Assembly: GCA_017858295.1 (NCBI GenBank) | Contig: JAFMBU010000062.1 | Coordinates: forward strand, 1 to 8,712 | Reading direction: 5' to 3' | Length of the DNA stretch: 8,712 bases | DNA from: Porticoccaceae bacterium | GTDB taxonomy: Bacteria; Pseudomonadota; Gammaproteobacteria; Pseudomonadales; Porticoccaceae | Shown: piece by piece, positions 6,089 through 8,712 of the stretch | Numbering within the stretch: the stretch's first letter is position 1 | Layout: every line of letters begins with the position of its first letter | Made by a program: the position numbers and the translations under genes | The notes under the pieces: generated by a model | Database searches by the model: none | What the model was told of the DNA's origin: nothing | The model's input: only the letters and a program-made list of their open reading frames with translations

Positions 6089-7030
6089 CTAGTCGAATAC
6101 ATAGACTACAAAGAACAGCAGAATCCACACTACGTCGACAAAGTGCCAGTACCAGGATGCAGCTTCAAAGCCAAACTGATCTTCATTGCTAAAGTGCCCT
6201 TTGATTGCGCGAATCAAAGCGATCAATAACATGATAGTTCCAAGGGTTACGTGAGCCCCGTGGAAGCCGGTAAGCATAAAGAAGGTAGTACCGTAGATAC
6301 CGGACTCTAGAGTGAGACCCATATGCTGGTAAGCGTGAACATATTCTTCAACCTGAAGCACCAGGAAGATCATGCCAAGCAATACTGACAGCGCCAACCA
6401 ACCGATAAACTGCTTGCGGTTGTTGTTCTTAAGGCCGGTGTGAGCAATATGAACAGTGATACTAGAGGTAACCAGAATAACGGTGTTCCACAGTGGCAAC
6501 CAACCTAACAACTTGGCCCAACCAGGGAAGCTCATCGCTTCATCTGGACCAGTAAAGACTGCGTTGGCACCATTTGCCGCTTGATCAGGAGTGATCATCG
6601 GCGGCCATTCGGCTTCATAGCCAGGCCAGAGGATAGCGTTGTTGGCAACCGCTGCGTCGGTAGGGGTATCGTCAAATATACCTATAGCCGCATCACCACC
6701 TAGCCAGGAGTTAACAATCACTCGCAGGTAGAAGAGGGCACCAAAGAAGGCGGCAAAGAACATTACCTCAGAGAAGATAAACCAAAGCATACCCAGAACA
6801 TAAGAGCGCTTGAGCTGATCATTGGCCAAGCCACGCATATTCTCGTCGATAACTAGGCTCCACCACTTGAACATCACCACTGCCATAATGGCTAGGCCGG
6901 CGGTGAAGAGCATGCTGCCACCGCTGACAACCCAAGACGCGGCACCATAAGCCATTAATCCCATGCCCGTGGCAGTGATAATCGGCAGTTTGCTCTGCTC
7001 GGGTACGTAATAACTGCTTTCTGTTGACAT
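6089..7030 (-). CDS. coxC: Cytochrome c oxidase subunit III
   Basis: A 313-residue inner-membrane subunit of the aa3-type oxidase. It contains the conserved core glutamate in SEVMFF (E88), LQVEEYVHAY (225-234), the GFHGAHVTLG block (255-264) and the C-terminal EAASWYWHFVDVVWI signature (289-303), with about seven membrane helices. A polar stretch at about 107-168 between helices (with PGYEAEWPP) is longer than in short bacterial versions, but I recall such insertions from gammaproteobacteria. The start is well supported: GGAG (7041-7038) lies 7 bases before the ATG. It follows ctaG by 41 bases, which hold a perfect palindrome, and is the last gene of the oxidase operon before the bidirectional terminator. 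Confidence 0.95.
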   Translation of the reverse strand: MSTESSYYVPEQSKLPIITATGMGLMAYGAASWVVSGGSMLFTAGLAIMAVVMFKWWSLVIDENMRGLANDQLKRSYVLGMLWFIFSEVMFFAAFFGALFYLRVIVNSWLGGDAAIGIFDDTPTDAAVANNAILWPGYEAEWPPMITPDQAANGANAVFTGPDEAMSFPGWAKLLGWLPLWNTVILVTSSITVHIAHTGLKNNNRKQFIGWLALSVLLGMIFLVLQVEEYVHAYQHMGLTLESGIYGTTFFMLTGFHGAHVTLGTIMLLIALIRAIKGHFSNEDQFGFEAASWYWHFVDVVWILLFFVVYVFD

Positions 7031-7049
7031 CTTTTATCTCCGTGTTGTT

Positions 7050-7069
7050 ATTCCCAAGCGCTTGGGAAT
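7050..7069. repeat. Perfect 20-base palindrome in the ctaG-coxC gap
   Basis: ATTCCCAAGCGCTTGGGAAT reads the same on both strands. It begins two bases after the ctaG stop and ends 19 bases before the coxC start. As RNA it could fold into an 8-pair stem with a GCGC loop; no T tract follows, so it is not a standard terminator. As DNA, the AAGCGCTT centre resembles LacI-family operators. Which of the two it serves cannot be told from the sequence. Confidence 0.7.
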
Positions 7070-7071
7070 TA

Positions 7072-7623
7072 CTATAACTGTGCTATTGGGTCTGCCACTC
7101 GATCGGTTATATCGAATATAGTGTAGGAAAGCGTCACGCTATTAACGCCTTCCGGCAAATCCGGATCAATAATAAATATAAGCTTAAGGTCTGCCTGATC
7201 GCCTGCTGCCAGAGGCTGATTCTCAAAACAGAAACACTCTGTTTTGTGGAAATAATCCGCCACATTGTTCGGCACCAAACTGGGTATCGCCTGAGAGACC
7301 ATATCTTCGTCGGTAATGTTGTGGGCAAAGTAGGTGATCTCTGTGGGCTCACCTGGATGCACTACAACACTGTCTTTAGTCGGTTTAAATACCCAGGGCA
7401 TGGATGCATTGTTCGAGGCCACAAACCTAACTCTGACCTCGCGCGAAGTGTCCACCCTGACATCAACTGCAGTGTACTCGTCACCCGTTTTGCCACCGAG
7501 CCCGGTAATCTCGCAAAACAGGTCATACATTGGCGGCAAAACAAAGATTGCAAAAGCAAACATACCCGCCGCACCAAACAGTGACTTGACCAAAACTCTA
7601 CGGTTAGATGCATCCGTTGACAT
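7072..7623 (-). CDS. ctaG: Cytochrome c oxidase assembly protein CtaG/Cox11 (CuB copper chaperone)
   Basis: A 183-residue Cox11-family protein that supplies copper to the CuB site of oxidase subunit I. It has one N-terminal membrane helix (about 14-31), then the conserved PMYDLFCEITG (31-41) with C37. An immunoglobulin-like periplasmic domain follows, with the copper-binding pair in KTECFCFENQ (C130, C132). Both parts of the family signature are intact and the length is usual. It lies 13 bases after the coxA stop, so copper delivery is encoded directly beside its target. The ribosome-binding site is a G-rich run (AGGGGGG, just after and overlapping the coxA stop) 8 bases before ATG 7623, and it may be masked by a hairpin with the end of coxA. 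Confidence 0.95.
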   Translation of the reverse strand: MSTDASNRRVLVKSLFGAAGMFAFAIFVLPPMYDLFCEITGLGGKTGDEYTAVDVRVDTSREVRVRFVASNNASMPWVFKPTKDSVVVHPGEPTEITYFAHNITDEDMVSQAIPSLVPNNVADYFHKTECFCFENQPLAAGDQADLKLIFIIDPDLPEGVNSVTLSYTIFDITDRVADPIAQL

Positions 7624-7631
7624 AGCCTATG

Positions 7632-7654
7632 CCCCCCTATTTAAACTCGGGGGG
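7632..7654 (-). promoter_or_regulatory. Hairpin joining coxA 3' end and the ctaG ribosome-binding site
   Basis: On the minus strand, CCCCCC in the last Pro-Pro codons of coxA (7654-7649) is complementary to GGGGGG (7637-7632), with an 11-base loop that holds the end of coxA and most of its TAG stop. The G run is the only Shine-Dalgarno-like element before ctaG, 8 bases from its ATG. Folding would hide it until a ribosome finishing coxA opens the stem, which would couple ctaG translation to coxA. The pairing is seen; the effect is inferred. Confidence 0.5.
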
Positions 7655-8712
7655 TTTCGCAAACGTGTGGTAAGGCGCTGGTGATGGAACAGTCCACTCC
7701 AGTCCTTCGGCACCTTCCCAAGTCTTCTCTTCAGTGGTTGGCTTACCGTTGCGGATCGTCGCAATCACGTTGTACAACAACATGATCTGCGCGGCACCAT
7801 AGATAAACGCACCAATACTGGAGACCATATTCCAGTCAGCAAACTGTAGACCATAATCCGCGTAGCGACGTGGCATACCGGCTAGTCCCAAGAAGTGCTG
7901 AGGCATAAAGGCAATGTTAAAGCCGATAAAGGCAACCCAGAACTGCACCTGACCCATGGTTTCGTTGTACATCTTTCCACACCACTTTGGCAGCCAGTAG
8001 TAGATAGCAGCCGTGCCACTAAATACTGCACCAGCAACCATTACGTAGTGGAAGTGAGCAACAACAAAGTAGGTGTCGTGATACTGCATATCGGCAGCCG
8101 CAATCGACAGCATCAAGCCAGTGAAGCCACCAAAGGTAAACAGAATCACAAAGGCAATACTGAATAGCATGGGAGTTTCAAAGGTCAGTGAGCCTTTGTA
8201 CATGGTGGTGATCCAGTTAAACACCTTCACGCCAGTTGGCACAGCAATCAACATAGTGGCGTACATAAAGTACAACTCACCGGCGATTGGCATACCCACA
8301 GTAAACATGTGGTGAGCCCAGACTACGAAGGACAAAAACGCGATCGCTGCCGTAGCGTAAACCATCGAAGAGTAACCAAACAGCGGCTTGCGGCTAAAGG
8401 TTGGAATGATCTGCGAAACAACGCCAAAGGCTGGCAAGATAATGATGTATACCTCTGGGTGACCAAAGAACCAGAATACGTGCTGGAACAATACCGGGTC
8501 ACCGCCACCAGCAGCGTCAAAGAAGCTGGTACCGAAGTTAATATCCATCAACATCATAGTTACTGCACCGGCAAGAACTGGCATTACAGCAACTAGCAAG
8601 AATGCTGTGATAACCCAGGTCCATACAAACAGCGGCATCTTCATGTAAGTCATGCCTGGAGCGCGCATGTTCATTACAGTAGCAATAATATTAATCGAGC
8701 CCATGATAGATG
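7637..8712 (-). CDS. coxA: Cytochrome c oxidase subunit I, aa3 type (C-terminal part; start beyond window)
   Basis: The frame is open to the window edge, so the 5' part is missing; ATG 8704 is an internal Met (numbered 1 here; family members have a long N-terminal part before it). This subunit holds the catalytic heme a3-CuB centre and proton channels. Visible active-site residues: GHPEVY with CuB ligand H82, channel glutamate E84 and cross-linked tyrosine Y86; CuB ligands H131/H132 (WAHHMF); K-channel lysine K160 ([10 protein letters not shown]); and the heme ligands in VAHFHYVM (H217 for heme a3, H219 for heme a). The E in GHPEVY and the overall sequence indicate an A-type (mitochondrial-like) oxidase, not cbb3. 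ctaG follows 13 bases after the TAG stop, so coxA, ctaG and coxC form one operon; coxB is expected upstream, outside the window. Confidence 0.97.
   Translation of the reverse strand, partial: SIMGSINIIATVMNMRAPGMTYMKMPLFVWTWVITAFLLVAVMPVLAGAVTMMLMDINFGTSFFDAAGGGDPVLFQHVFWFFGHPEVYIIILPAFGVVSQIIPTFSRKPLFGYSSMVYATAAIAFLSFVVWAHHMFTVGMPIAGELYFMYATMLIAVPTGVKVFNWITTMYKGSLTFETPMLFSIAFVILFTFGGFTGLMLSIAAADMQYHDTYFVVAHFHYVMVAGAVFSGTAAIYYWLPKWCGKMYNETMGQVQFWVAFIGFNIAFMPQHFLGLAGMPRRYADYGLQFADWNMVSSIGAFIYGAAQIMLLYNVIATIRNGKPTTEEKTWEGAEGLEWTVPSPAPYHTFAKPPEFK

Noticed and set aside
7246..7684. Plus-strand open frames antisense to ctaG and the end of coxA
   Set aside because: ctaG and coxA are unambiguous on the other strand; these frames show no family features.
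7895..8596. Plus-strand open frames antisense to coxA
   Set aside because: They are shadows of the highly conserved subunit I gene and encode nothing recognisable.

Overview
This window looks like chromosomal DNA of an aerobic gammaproteobacterium. The Zur, ZnuC and ZnuB proteins resemble their enterobacterial homologues along their length. The aa3-type cytochrome c oxidase assembly cluster has the layout I recall from Pseudomonas and marine relatives (coxA, ctaG, coxC, a DUF2909 gene, SURF1, a small membrane-anchored thioredoxin-like gene, cyoE, SCO1). A marine Cellvibrionales/SAR92-like host is plausible but is only an impression. I see no mobile element, CRISPR array, tRNA or rRNA. No stretch over 300 bases lacks a gene; the two largest gaps are about 110 bases each.

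Region 1 (1-2641) is a high-affinity zinc uptake locus. znuA (periplasmic zinc-binding protein, minus strand, cut by the window edge) diverges from zur-znuC-znuB (plus strand). A perfect 7-1-7 Zur-type palindrome lies between them, over plausible -10 elements for both directions. The zur/znuC and znuC/znuB pairs each overlap by 8 bases, so the three plus-strand genes are very probably one operon that the repressor Zur controls, including its own gene.

Region 2 (2638-5658, minus strand) is the assembly module: SURF1, a SCO-like CxxxC protein, cyoE (heme O synthase) and SCO1/SenC (copper delivery to CuA). SURF1 and the CxxxC gene share an ATGA stop/start overlap. The last gene of this operon runs tail-to-tail into znuB, and the two stop codons share the tetranucleotide TTAA. 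A heme A synthase gene (ctaA/cox15), often found between the CxxxC gene and cyoE, is absent: only 30 bases separate them.

Region 3 (5704-6069) is a small plus-strand DUF2909 twin-transmembrane gene with its own terminator, followed by a bidirectional terminator shared with the oxidase operon.

Region 4 (6089-8712, minus strand) is the oxidase operon: coxA (subunit I, 5' end beyond the window), ctaG/cox11 (CuB copper chaperone) and coxC (subunit III). It holds two RNA-scale structures that gene calls do not explain. One is a GC hairpin joining the end of coxA to the ctaG ribosome-binding site. The other is a perfect 20-base palindrome in the ctaG-coxC gap.

Together, regions 2 and 4 build one terminal oxidase: CoxA and CoxC are structural subunits, CyoE starts heme A synthesis, SURF1 helps heme insertion, Cox11 loads CuB and SCO1 loads CuA. 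Most of the content is well-known biology. The points most worth following up are the missing ctaA, the CxxxC protein and the two intercistronic structures.
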